Below are positions 1-7,405 of a stretch of 21,922 bases of DNA, piece by piece (the stretch's first letter is position 1; the number at the start of each line of letters is the position of its first letter). Position numbers and translations under genes: made by a program. A model generated the notes under the pieces. The model saw nothing but the letters and a program-made list of their open reading frames with translations, was not told the origin of the DNA and searched no databases. Origin of the DNA: Alphaproteobacteria bacterium UBA2723 (GTDB taxonomy: Bacteria; Pseudomonadota; Alphaproteobacteria; RF32; CAG-239); the NCBI GenBank assembly GCA_002353835.1, contig DEKL01000061.1:10075-31996 (forward strand), in the 5' to 3' direction.

Positions 1-1
1 C

Positions 2-883
2 TTGTCTGCTATATCTAAAATTGAAAAAGGATACAGACGTCTTAACCAAGAACAACTTATTTTAGTTGCCGAAGTTTTAGATTGTTCTTTGCAGGATTTG
101 TATGTTAATGAGCAAAATTCTCAGCACGAGGTCGTTATGGCGTGGAAGAAAGAACAGGAACGCCGTCAGGAAATTAACAAGAGTAGCGGTCTTAAAGTGT
201 TAGGTGCCGCACTTCGTTATATCCGTAACGAAAAGTCCTTAACCTTGATTGAGGTTGCCGAAAACGCAGAAATGACTTTATCTGTTTACCATAGAATTGA
301 AATGGGGCAAAGAGAAGTTTCCGATAAAGAATATAAAAATATTGCCCGTGCACTCGGTATGGATGTTGAGTCCCTCAAGGCTGAAATTAAACGCTTAGAT
401 GAAGCTGGTGCTTTAGAAGAAATCATCATGCATAATGATACAAAATACAAGGTAAACAACATGACCAGAATTGCTAATGACCATTCCGGCAATTATATTG
501 ATGTTGATACTCTCAAAGTTCCCGTATTCGGCATTTCCGGTACAGACGGCTCTATTTTGATTGACCGCACGGTCTCCGGTAAAGAAGCAACGAAGCCGGC
601 TTTTCTGTTTGATAAACGTGATGTTTACGGTGTCAGCTTATGTAGCAGACGTTTAGGATCTATATTATCCAATCGCGCGGTTATGTTTGTTGCCCCTTCA
701 GAAGTTGCCAGTGTCGGTGATATAGCTCTTTACTACAAGACAGATCAACAAGCATTTGTGGTTAGTGTCAGAGAGGATGAAACCGGACAGCTCTACGGTT
801 TAATGTGGAATCCGGAAGAAAGAATCTATTTCAACAATGATGATTTTAAGAAAATCCATAAAGTTGTTGACATTGCACTGTAG
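2..883 (+). CDS. XRE-family regulator with two HTH domains and a LexA-like tail (5' partial)
   Basis: Probable DNA-binding transcriptional regulator whose start lies before the window. The first visible residues (SAISKIEKG..) are already the recognition-helix part of an XRE/Cro-CI helix-turn-helix, so the TTG at position 2 is an internal Leu codon. A second, complete HTH_XRE spans about residues 65-127 (LTLIEVAENAEMTLSVYHRIE core). Residues about 172-293 resemble the beta-rich S24/LexA-CI C-terminal fold (VPVFGISG.., VGDIALYY..), but I see neither the GDSM-type catalytic Ser nor the Lys, so self-cleavage is unlikely (inference). It lies 57 bp upstream of the secretin-like operon on the same strand and may control it; the sequence alone does not show this. 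Confidence 0.75.
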   Translation: MSAISKIEKGYRRLNQEQLILVAEVLDCSLQDLYVNEQNSQHEVVMAWKKEQERRQEINKSSGLKVLGAALRYIRNEKSLTLIEVAENAEMTLSVYHRIEMGQREVSDKEYKNIARALGMDVESLKAEIKRLDEAGALEEIIMHNDTKYKVNNMTRIANDHSGNYIDVDTLKVPVFGISGTDGSILIDRTVSGKEATKPAFLFDKRDVYGVSLCSRRLGSILSNRAVMFVAPSEVASVGDIALYYKTDQQAFVVSVREDETGQLYGLMWNPEERIYFNNDDFKKIHKVVDIAL

Positions 884-908
884 AAAATCTTTAAGATAGA
901 GATTTTTT
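884..908 (+). terminator. weak AT-rich hairpin with T-run after the XRE gene
   Basis: AAAATCT (884-890) pairs with AGATTTT (900-906), with a 9-nt loop and a run of six T (903-908) that overlaps the 3' arm. The stem is AT-only apart from one G-C pair, so it may be a leaky intrinsic terminator or chance. The following gene starts 33 bp later, and I find no convincing promoter in between. Confidence 0.3.
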
Positions 909-940
909 AAATTTAGTTATTTTGTATAGAGGTTTGGCTC

Positions 941-3454
941 GTGGAAAATTTAAATGATGTAGAATTTGGCAGCAATCAAAGCACTGAAGAAGCGCCTATC
1001 TTGGTTGCGCAACGTTATTTAAACATTTTTAGACAGATTCATATCTTTAACAAGGATATGCGGACTAAATTTGATGATGAATTGTTAGCGTTGGCGCCTA
1101 ATATTACTGATTTTTTTAAGAGACTACCCGGTGGACGTTTGCTTGTTGAACACATAGAGGATGTTAAAACCGAACGTGGGATTTCTTTTGAAAAAACAAA
1201 CCGAGAAGATTTTTCTAACGGGTTAGATGATAACGCGCCGTCAGCCCCCAGCACTTATGCCGCACCGGTTCCTACACAAATTACCGGTGGCAATTTAACT
1301 ATTGACAGCTCTTTTGCCGAAAGCTTGGCGCAATCTATGGCTAATGCTTTTAAGCAATTACCGAGTTCTCCCGTTTCATCCGGCGGGGCAACAATATCAG
1401 GTGACTTTGGACAAGCTTTTGAGTTAATTGCTGAAGAAATTCGCACATCTCGCGCTTCTTTGCTGGATGTGTTAAAAGAGGCCAGAAATATTACTGATTC
1501 GGTTATTGCTTCACAGGTGTCCATTTCCCGTATTTTGGAAGGAATTTTATCTTCAAGACAACATGAAGAAAATGATACCACAAGCCTTAATAATCGTATC
1601 ATTGCTTCTCAGGCATCCATTACAAAATTATTAGAAGGGTTATATACAGCCAGCACACAGAAAAATGCCGAGATTTCGGATTACCTGAATGTTGATAACA
1701 AATTACAGGATTTTCGCGATAATATATCTCAAAAAATTACTGAAACATTGAGTGCTTTGGCACAAAAAAACAGCTCTCCGGCCGCTTCAGAGAATATTGA
1801 AAACAGACTATCTGCTTTCAGAAATGAGATAAAGGCTGATGTTAATCAATCCTTATCAGAAATCCGGCAGTTGCTATTCAGTTATATACAAAACAATACT
1901 GCCAACACTAATCAAAAATCTGCACCTTCTTCCAATACCTTTGGTGATAAACCTGCAAGTAAACCCGTGTACACAAACACACCGGTTAGTGAGAGCGCAG
2001 ATGAAACACTCCTAAATGATGAATATAAAAAGAAGAAAAAAAAGAAGAAGAAAAAGACCGGAGAAATTCTTGGAGCATCCGGTTTTGTCGGAAATAATGC
2101 TGTTGCCGGTAGTGTTGCCGGTTATAGCACCAACACATTGGCTGATGATAAGGGTGACTTTAACACAGACGAGGAAGTTGATAATTCCGCTGATGATTTA
2201 ACCTCATTTGTTCATGAAGATGCTGCCGCCCCTATTGATGGCGTTATTCGCAATAGCGAATATAAGCACGAGGATGATTTCAGCAATGTTAACCTTAATG
2301 TGCCGCCTCTTGATGAAGCACCGAGTGTTGAACAGGAAGATGTTATTGATGATATTGCATCAGATTCAAATGATTTTTCTGATTTAGACTCTTCTCTTGA
2401 TAATTTGGATTTTGATATTCCGGAAGAAACGACATCTCCGTTAGATGAACATTCAGATACTCTTTCCGTTGCACAAAATCAATTTCAGGAGGAAAGCGCC
2501 TTACCGGAGGCAGATGATGCTGTTGATTTTGCAGATATTACCGCAACAAATGAAGCTGAACAATCATCCTCTTTAGATGATTTGGGTGATTTAGATAATT
2601 TTACTGACAATTTTGATACACCAAGTCAAAGTTCCGCCGGTGATAATGTCCAATTTGATGACACCATTGCCAATTTGAATACTTCCGCAGAAGATACATC
2701 AAGTCGTTTTGATAGCGCGTTAGATGAGGCCATAGAGCAACCGCAAGAAGATGTTTTGCCTGAGACCTTTGATGATACGAAAGACCCTCTTGACGATTTT
2801 GACGATACAGACAGTGATTTAAATAATGAAACGAAAACTAAATCTGATAATATTTCTGATTTGGATAGTTTCGGTTCATTGCATGTCGGTAGTCTAGATG
2901 ATTTTACCAATGAGGAACCGCAAACTTCTGATGTTTTTGATGATGGGGCTGATGAAGTATCTGATTCTAATGAAGATGAAATTTCCGATGATGAGGAAAA
3001 TCATGAGGATTTCACACAAATTCAACAGCCGGAATCTAAAGGACAAAGTCGTTATAGCGCAGAGTTAGATAAAATAAGACAAGCACTGACCAGTGATAAC
3101 GTTGATATTTCATCTTTGGATGAACCGATTGCTTTAGATGATTACAGTGATGATGAAAATGTTTCCGAAGATGATGAACCGGCACCGCAAGCTTCAAATG
3201 ATGACAGCCAAGACTGGGAATATGAATATGTTGAAGATGATGATGCGGATAATACCGGTAATGTTTCCGATGATTCTACTCAAAATACCCAAGAAAAAAA
3301 TGACGGTGAGGATTGGGAATGGGAATATGTAGATGAAAACGGTCAGGCAGCTTCCGTTCCTGAAAATAAGGAAAATGATGATGATTGGGAATGGGAATAT
3401 GTTGAAGATGATGGTAATAGCTCCGGAGAGGATAATGAGAACAACGTTCAATAA
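941..3454 (+). CDS. large acidic, low-complexity protein with coiled-coil repeats, poly-Lys tract and C-terminal WEWEY repeats
   Basis: An 837-aa protein of unrecognised family. GTG start, chosen because AGAGG (928-932) lies 8 nt upstream. There is no signal peptide or membrane segment, so it is probably cytosolic. Residues 1-95 are ordinary globular sequence. Residues about 165-315 are helical with a repeated unit (ASQVSISRILEGI at 190, ASQASITKLLEGL at 222, a looser copy near 169). Residues 363-372 are ten consecutive Lys. From about 395 on it is Asp/Glu/Ser-rich and probably disordered. It ends with three copies of DWE(Y/W)EYV(E/D) at 758, 791 and 815. It is the first gene of a run of four with short gaps ending in a secretin-like lipoprotein, so a scaffold or hub role for an envelope complex is plausible but unproven. 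The reading frame is intact. Confidence 0.8.
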   Translation: MENLNDVEFGSNQSTEEAPILVAQRYLNIFRQIHIFNKDMRTKFDDELLALAPNITDFFKRLPGGRLLVEHIEDVKTERGISFEKTNREDFSNGLDDNAPSAPSTYAAPVPTQITGGNLTIDSSFAESLAQSMANAFKQLPSSPVSSGGATISGDFGQAFELIAEEIRTSRASLLDVLKEARNITDSVIASQVSISRILEGILSSRQHEENDTTSLNNRIIASQASITKLLEGLYTASTQKNAEISDYLNVDNKLQDFRDNISQKITETLSALAQKNSSPAASENIENRLSAFRNEIKADVNQSLSEIRQLLFSYIQNNTANTNQKSAPSSNTFGDKPASKPVYTNTPVSESADETLLNDEYKKKKKKKKKKTGEILGASGFVGNNAVAGSVAGYSTNTLADDKGDFNTDEEVDNSADDLTSFVHEDAAAPIDGVIRNSEYKHEDDFSNVNLNVPPLDEAPSVEQEDVIDDIASDSNDFSDLDSSLDNLDFDIPEETTSPLDEHSDTLSVAQNQFQEESALPEADDAVDFADITATNEAEQSSSLDDLGDLDNFTDNFDTPSQSSAGDNVQFDDTIANLNTSAEDTSSRFDSALDEAIEQPQEDVLPETFDDTKDPLDDFDDTDSDLNNETKTKSDNISDLDSFGSLHVGSLDDFTNEEPQTSDVFDDGADEVSDSNEDEISDDEENHEDFTQIQQPESKGQSRYSAELDKIRQALTSDNVDISSLDEPIALDDYSDDENVSEDDEPAPQASNDDSQDWEYEYVEDDDADNTGNVSDDSTQNTQEKNDGEDWEWEYVDENGQAASVPENKENDDDWEWEYVEDDGNSSGEDNENNVQ

Positions 3455-3508
3455 ACTGTTTACAAAAGATGTTGTTTATTCTAACGTTAGAGCTAAAGGG
3501 AGATAATT

Positions 3509-4006
3509 ATGACAGAAACAGATGAAATAAATGTCACAAAAGAATCTTTATGGTATATTGATAACTATATCTTAATCAGAGATTACTACGACAGGACTGT
3601 TTCTCGGATTGCTGCACGGTGTATTCGCAAGGGTAATATTGCCGTTGAGGATTATCCTTTTTTTCCGTACATTATTGATGTGTTGGAAGAATTGTGTGAA
3701 ACAGGTGATTATATCATTGAACACACCGAACTTCATCCTTATGTTGAAAAGAAAATTAAAGGCGGTGTACAGGCATTGAAGGAAAATCTCAGCTTGTACA
3801 AAGAAGAGTTGGAAAGAAATTCAACTGTGGAAATGAATGCAGCAAAAGATGCTGATTTAAGTGCCGCAAAAGATGCTTTCGGTGGCTTTACGGATCAAGC
3901 GGAAGACCCGACAAAGGGTGCCGGTCAAAGTATTGATGACGTTGTCGCCAAGTTGATGGCAGAACAAGAACAAATTATTCAACAGAAAGAAGAAAATGAT
4001 GAATAA
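3509..4006 (+). CDS. conserved-operon hypothetical protein, 165 aa
   Basis: I do not recognise this family. The ATG is preceded by AAAGGGAG 6 nt upstream. The protein is soluble-looking, with no signal peptide. Residues about 10-110 are helical and mixed in charge (RDYYDRTVSRIAARCIRKG; YIIDVLEELCETGDYIIEH). Residues about 115-165 are acidic and Ala/Gln/Glu-rich, probably a helix or a flexible tail. It lies 54 bp after the acidic 837-aa gene and overlaps the next gene (ATG 3996 or 3999) by up to 11 nt, indicating translational coupling to the secretin-like lipoprotein. A cytosolic accessory or chaperone role for that operon is inference only. Confidence 0.75.
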   Translation: MTETDEINVTKESLWYIDNYILIRDYYDRTVSRIAARCIRKGNIAVEDYPFFPYIIDVLEELCETGDYIIEHTELHPYVEKKIKGGVQALKENLSLYKEELERNSTVEMNAAKDADLSAAKDAFGGFTDQAEDPTKGAGQSIDDVVAKLMAEQEQIIQQKEENDE

Positions 4007-5279
4007 ATTGAAGTTTCTAAAAAGTAAGAGTTTGTTTATCGTATTTTCTTTTGCCGTCATTTGCGCATGCAATGCTTTTCAGGACGACGAAACGGTTATT
4101 ACACATTCTGTTGCAGATAGCAATACCGGTAATAATTATATGATTTTACCTCAGCAAGATCCAAATATGTTGCGGACAATTCATCGTGCGCATGATTTGG
4201 ATTTGGAAACCCCTTTGCGTTGTAATGTTAATTGGAAAACGCAAGAGATGGTTCAAATATTGCCACATAACAATGTTTCTTTTAAGATAGAAAGAAATGA
4301 TGTTAATGATAAGTTGCCGGATTTTGAGGTCAGAGATTTTACTTTTGATAATTTAACGGCTGACCAAGCACTTTTAAAACTTACTAAAGAAGCAGGTATG
4401 ATATTGGTGGCCAAAGATGCGCCATACCCTTCTTTATATGGTAAAGATTTGAACGGAAGCTTTAAGGAAGTTTTAGATGTTATCACGAAATCTGCTGATT
4501 TGTTTTATCGTTATGACGCCAAAACAAATTCTCTTATTTTAAGCAGACGCGGTAGCTTTACGATGTATACTCCTAGTTCCAGAACGTTAATGCTCGGTTT
4601 CTTAGATGTTTTAAGAGGTGCCGGAATTACGGATATGGTTACAAACTGGCGTGATTACAGTATTTCTTTTGAGGCAAATTTGGAAACTATAAATAAAATA
4701 GACAGCCTTATAAAAGATTTTGAGGATAATCCGACCATGATTATGTATGATGTCAGCGTTTTCAGAGTTATTGCTAATGAACCGTGCGGCATTGTTTGGA
4801 ACGATTTGTTGAAAGAATTCAAATTCGGTAGCATAGCCACGGCACAGACCGGCGTTATCGGTCGTATCCTAACGGTTACTAATGATATATCCAGAGAACA
4901 ATTGCAGAAGTTTGTCAGTAAATACGGCCAAATTCAGGATATTTCCGAAGGACACTTTGTTGTTCCGACACGTTGGTTTTCCAGATTTGATGTCGGTCGT
5001 TGCGGTAAATTAGAGAATATGGAATATCCGTTATCCGTTTTAGCGCGTGCCGGTTTGGAAAAGAATAATCGTATTTATTCAGAAATCACTTTAGATACAA
5101 CAGAAGGTGAAATTACGAAATTTAAGGTTCGTAACCAACTGGGTGAGAATTTCTTAATTATCGGTTTGCCCAGCGAGATTTTCGGACCGGCAAAAGAAGG
5201 AACGGAAACAATTGTCTTTATTGTTCCTCGTTTAGTCAGAATGCTCAAAACTGATGAGAAAATTAAAAATAAAATTTAA
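3996..5279 (+). CDS. secretin-like outer-membrane lipoprotein (type IVb pilus/T2SS secretin family, short)
   Basis: Probable lipoprotein channel subunit of the secretin superfamily. The N-terminus has a basic, hydrophobic signal (residues 8-24) ending in ICAC, a slightly unusual lipobox with Cys25 as lipidation site. Residues about 110-190 look like an STN/secretin N0 domain (VRDFTFDNLTADQALLKLT, then a Leu-Ile beta pair and SFTMYTP). Residues about 215-258 resemble an N1 domain (ISFEANLETINKIDSLIKDF, then MYDVSVFRVI). Residues about 320-415 resemble a shortened secretin domain (FDVGRCG..; NFLIIGLPSEIFG; ETIVFIVPRLVR). At 427 aa it is shorter than typical secretins, so the barrel may be reduced or the protein may be a secretin-like non-channel component. 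BfpB, TcpC and R64 PilN are lipoprotein secretins, which fits. No ATPase, platform protein or pilin is in the window. The start may be ATG 3996 or 3999. Confidence 0.65.
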   Translation: MMNKLKFLKSKSLFIVFSFAVICACNAFQDDETVITHSVADSNTGNNYMILPQQDPNMLRTIHRAHDLDLETPLRCNVNWKTQEMVQILPHNNVSFKIERNDVNDKLPDFEVRDFTFDNLTADQALLKLTKEAGMILVAKDAPYPSLYGKDLNGSFKEVLDVITKSADLFYRYDAKTNSLILSRRGSFTMYTPSSRTLMLGFLDVLRGAGITDMVTNWRDYSISFEANLETINKIDSLIKDFEDNPTMIMYDVSVFRVIANEPCGIVWNDLLKEFKFGSIATAQTGVIGRILTVTNDISREQLQKFVSKYGQIQDISEGHFVVPTRWFSRFDVGRCGKLENMEYPLSVLARAGLEKNNRIYSEITLDTTEGEITKFKVRNQLGENFLIIGLPSEIFGPAKEGTETIVFIVPRLVRMLKTDEKIKNKI

Positions 5280-5294
5280 TTTCGGGAAAGAAAC

Positions 5295-6056
5295 ATGGTT
5301 GAAGAAAATAACAGTTTGGATAGTTTTCTTGCTGATGGCGATAGCGCACCGGCACCTGAGAAATCTGCTTCGGATATACAACCGCAGAATCCGCAGGGAT
5401 TTACACACCCTAAATTAAAAAAGATTAAGCGTCCTAAAATCCGTCCGATGTCTGACGTTCCTCCGGCACCGGCAAAGATTGAGCCGACAGAGCAACCTGT
5501 TGATGAAACTACACATTTAACAGAAACAACCGAGGACGAAGCCTCTCTCGGAACAAGTTTGGTTACGGCTACTGATGCACAGGATTTGGTTAGAGAATCT
5601 GATTTTAATAATTCCTATGTTTTAGACGGATTGCCACCGGAGTTAGACTATGCATCAGAAGATGATGGCGGATATGAACCTGCTTATACAGATAATAAAG
5701 CAACATTGAAAAAACTTATTGTAACTGCTTTAGGTTGCTTAGTTGTCGGTATTTTTTTGGGTGGTATCTTCTTCTCTTCAAAAGCTGAAGAAAAACAGGG
5801 TTTGGAAGGTGTTGTTCTTAACTCCGACGTTCCGCAAGGGCGTGCACGTTGCGGGCTGACAGAATCCTCTCAAGCGTGTATATTTTATATTATGAATTGG
5901 TATAAACAGGAGTTAACCGGGCGAGACTTTTACAAGTTAGCGGCACAATTAACCGGACGTGAGGAGTATATGATAGAAACAGAAAATCTGCGTTATTCAA
6001 CAGTTAAAATAAAGCCGGGGGCGATTGTGCAACTTAATATTCCGGCTTTGAAATAA
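5295..6056 (+). CDS. single-pass membrane protein of the secretin-like operon
   Basis: A 253-aa protein I cannot assign to a family. ATG start with GGGAAAG 6 nt upstream, 15 bp after the secretin-like gene, so almost certainly cotranscribed. Residues 1-138 are Pro/Glu/Asp-rich with a basic patch (LKKIKRPKIRP, 41-51), predicted cytoplasmic and disordered. One membrane segment covers about 140-161 (LIVTALGCLVVGIFLGGIFF), followed by a periplasmic region of about 90 residues with two Cys (186 and 195) and Tyr/Leu-rich sequence (FYKLAAQLTGREEY). The topology, cytoplasmic tail plus small periplasmic domain, would suit an inner-membrane connector to the secretin-like lipoprotein (inference), comparable in layout but not recognisably in sequence to PilP/GspC-type proteins. 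Confidence 0.75.
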   Translation: MVEENNSLDSFLADGDSAPAPEKSASDIQPQNPQGFTHPKLKKIKRPKIRPMSDVPPAPAKIEPTEQPVDETTHLTETTEDEASLGTSLVTATDAQDLVRESDFNNSYVLDGLPPELDYASEDDGGYEPAYTDNKATLKKLIVTALGCLVVGIFLGGIFFSSKAEEKQGLEGVVLNSDVPQGRARCGLTESSQACIFYIMNWYKQELTGRDFYKLAAQLTGREEYMIETENLRYSTVKIKPGAIVQLNIPALK

Positions 6057-6062
6057 GCATAG

Positions 6063-6099
6063 AAAAAACACTCTGATTTCTCAGAGTGTTTTTTGTTTC
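6063..6099. terminator. strong bidirectional intrinsic terminator
   Basis: AAAAAACACTCTGA (6063-6076) and TCAGAGTGTTTTTT (6081-6094) form a perfect 14-bp stem with loop TTTC, giving a U-tract in either direction. It lies between the convergent ends of the secretin-like operon (stop 6056) and the tatA-like gene (stop 6106), so it can serve both. Confidence 0.9.
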
Positions 6100-6105
6100 T
6101 AATAA

Positions 6106-6315
6106 CTATTCTTCGGTTTCTTTCTTTTCGGCAGTCTTCTTTCCTGTTTTTTTCTCAGCCACGGTTTGCTGAGCTTTTTCTTTCAACTCTTTGGAAGCTT
6201 TTTTACCAGCCTCAACAATTGCCGGCATGTCGTTTTTGAATTTACTTACTAAATCAGGCAATCTCTCTGCATTATAAATTGCAATTACCGCAATTATAAC
6301 TAAAATCCATATCAT
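6106..6315 (-). CDS. tatA: TatA-like small membrane protein
   Basis: Probable TatA/MttA-family protein, the pore or oligomer component of twin-arginine export in the inner membrane. The 69 residues show the TatA plan: an N-terminal membrane helix (1-13), a hinge followed by an amphipathic helix (RLPDLVSKFKNDM, about 18-30) and a Lys/Glu-rich cytoplasmic tail. The usual Phe-Gly hinge is replaced by Tyr-Asn (IYNAERLPDL). The start codon overlaps the nagZ stop (TAATG), with GAAAGGAG upstream. In many alphaproteobacteria tatA follows nagZ-scpA-scpB; here scpAB are absent and no tatB or tatC follows, because the terminator comes next. A TatA-like protein of another function cannot be excluded. Confidence 0.6.
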   Translation of the reverse strand: MIWILVIIAVIAIYNAERLPDLVSKFKNDMPAIVEAGKKASKELKEKAQQTVAEKKTGKKTAEKKETEE

Positions 6316-7397
6316 TAGCTTTCTCCTTTCACAAGCATTTGATGTAAAACCTCGGTTGCATCATATTTATACTGCTTGTTCAGCTTATCCTGAAATTTTT
6401 GCAGATATAGAGCTTCAACTTCCGAAGTATCTATTTCTTTTTTGGTATTATGAATAACTTTTTTTATGTTTGCAAACCGAATTTGCGCTTTTTCCGTCAT
6501 AAATCTTTTTTGGTTGCATATATTATATAAATCTTCATACTTCCCGCCACAATAACAAATAGCATCTAATCCGGCATTTAAGCAATTTTCCGTTTTTTCG
6601 GTGATACTACCCTTTAAGGCGTGCATATCTATGGCATCACTTAATAAAAAGCCATCATATTCCAGATAATTTCTGATGATTTCTTTAATACCTTTTTCAG
6701 ACATGGTTATTGGTTGTTTATCATCTATATTTTTTAAGAGAATGTGTGCCGTCATTGCCATTGGATATTGCTTGAAAGCTTTGATATATTCAATCTCTCT
6801 ATATAAAGCCTCTTTTTCCAGATCACAAACAGGAACATCTAAGTGAGGGTCGGCTGTGGCACCTAAATGACCGGGTAAATGTTTTATACACGGGCAGATA
6901 TTGTTTTTAATATATGTGTCAGCCATTTTTTGTGCATGCCTGATAATTTTATCTGCCTCAGAACTAAAGCAACGACTTTGTAGAACAGGACTTTGCCCTT
7001 TCACTTTTTTATCTATTACCGGTGCATAGTTTATATTAACGCCATATTGATGCATATATTTTGAGATTATCTCAGCATGCATTTGGGTATATTTTACATC
7101 AACTTTTCCTAACTCTTCTTCTGATGCTAACTGCTGATTAGTCAAATGTTTTAATTTGATTATCATTTTTAAGCGAGCAACCCGGCCACCCTCTTCATCA
7201 ACGGCAATCCACACATCATCACGGTTAATAACATTTTTTATTTGTGTTACCAATTTTTTTAATTGTGTCTTATTTCGTATATTCCGAGCAAATAATGATA
7301 TGCCAAGCGGATTTGATGAAGAAAAGAGGTATTTTTCTTCATCCGTTAATTCTGTACCGGCGCAAGATAATACTGCTGCGAGAATCGGTTTAGACAT
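6315..7397 (-). CDS. nagZ: beta-N-acetylhexosaminidase NagZ (glycoside hydrolase family 3)
   Basis: Cytosolic GH3 enzyme that removes N-acetylglucosamine from anhydro-muropeptides during peptidoglycan recycling. No signal peptide, 360 aa, the usual NagZ length. Motifs in order: DEEGGRVARL (67-76), NYAPVID (123-129), the catalytic-loop motif KHLPGH..ADPH (172-185; His185 the likely acid/base) and LLSDAIDMHAL (251-261; Asp254 the likely nucleophile). The loop reads ADPH where DSH or DTH is usual, a mild variation. It follows the SPOR-domain gene by 8 bp and is coupled to the tatA-like gene by TAATG, so the three form one operon. Confidence 0.92.
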   Translation of the reverse strand: MSKPILAAVLSCAGTELTDEEKYLFSSSNPLGISLFARNIRNKTQLKKLVTQIKNVINRDDVWIAVDEEGGRVARLKMIIKLKHLTNQQLASEEELGKVDVKYTQMHAEIISKYMHQYGVNINYAPVIDKKVKGQSPVLQSRCFSSEADKIIRHAQKMADTYIKNNICPCIKHLPGHLGATADPHLDVPVCDLEKEALYREIEYIKAFKQYPMAMTAHILLKNIDDKQPITMSEKGIKEIIRNYLEYDGFLLSDAIDMHALKGSITEKTENCLNAGLDAICYCGGKYEDLYNICNQKRFMTEKAQIRFANIKKVIHNTKKEIDTSEVEALYLQKFQDKLNKQYKYDATEVLHQMLVKGES

Positions 7398-7405
7398 GAC
7401 TATTC

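Noticed and set aside
2016..2201. Alternative frame around the poly-Lys A-rich tract as a programmed frameshift
   Set aside because: The A-run is broken by G every few bases (longest run 8), the main frame is intact and nothing conserved is seen in the other frame.
3194..3451. 85-aa Ile/Phe-rich antisense frame under the acidic protein
   Set aside because: It is the complement of GAT/GAA-rich codons, which yields Ile/Phe runs; no ribosome-binding site.
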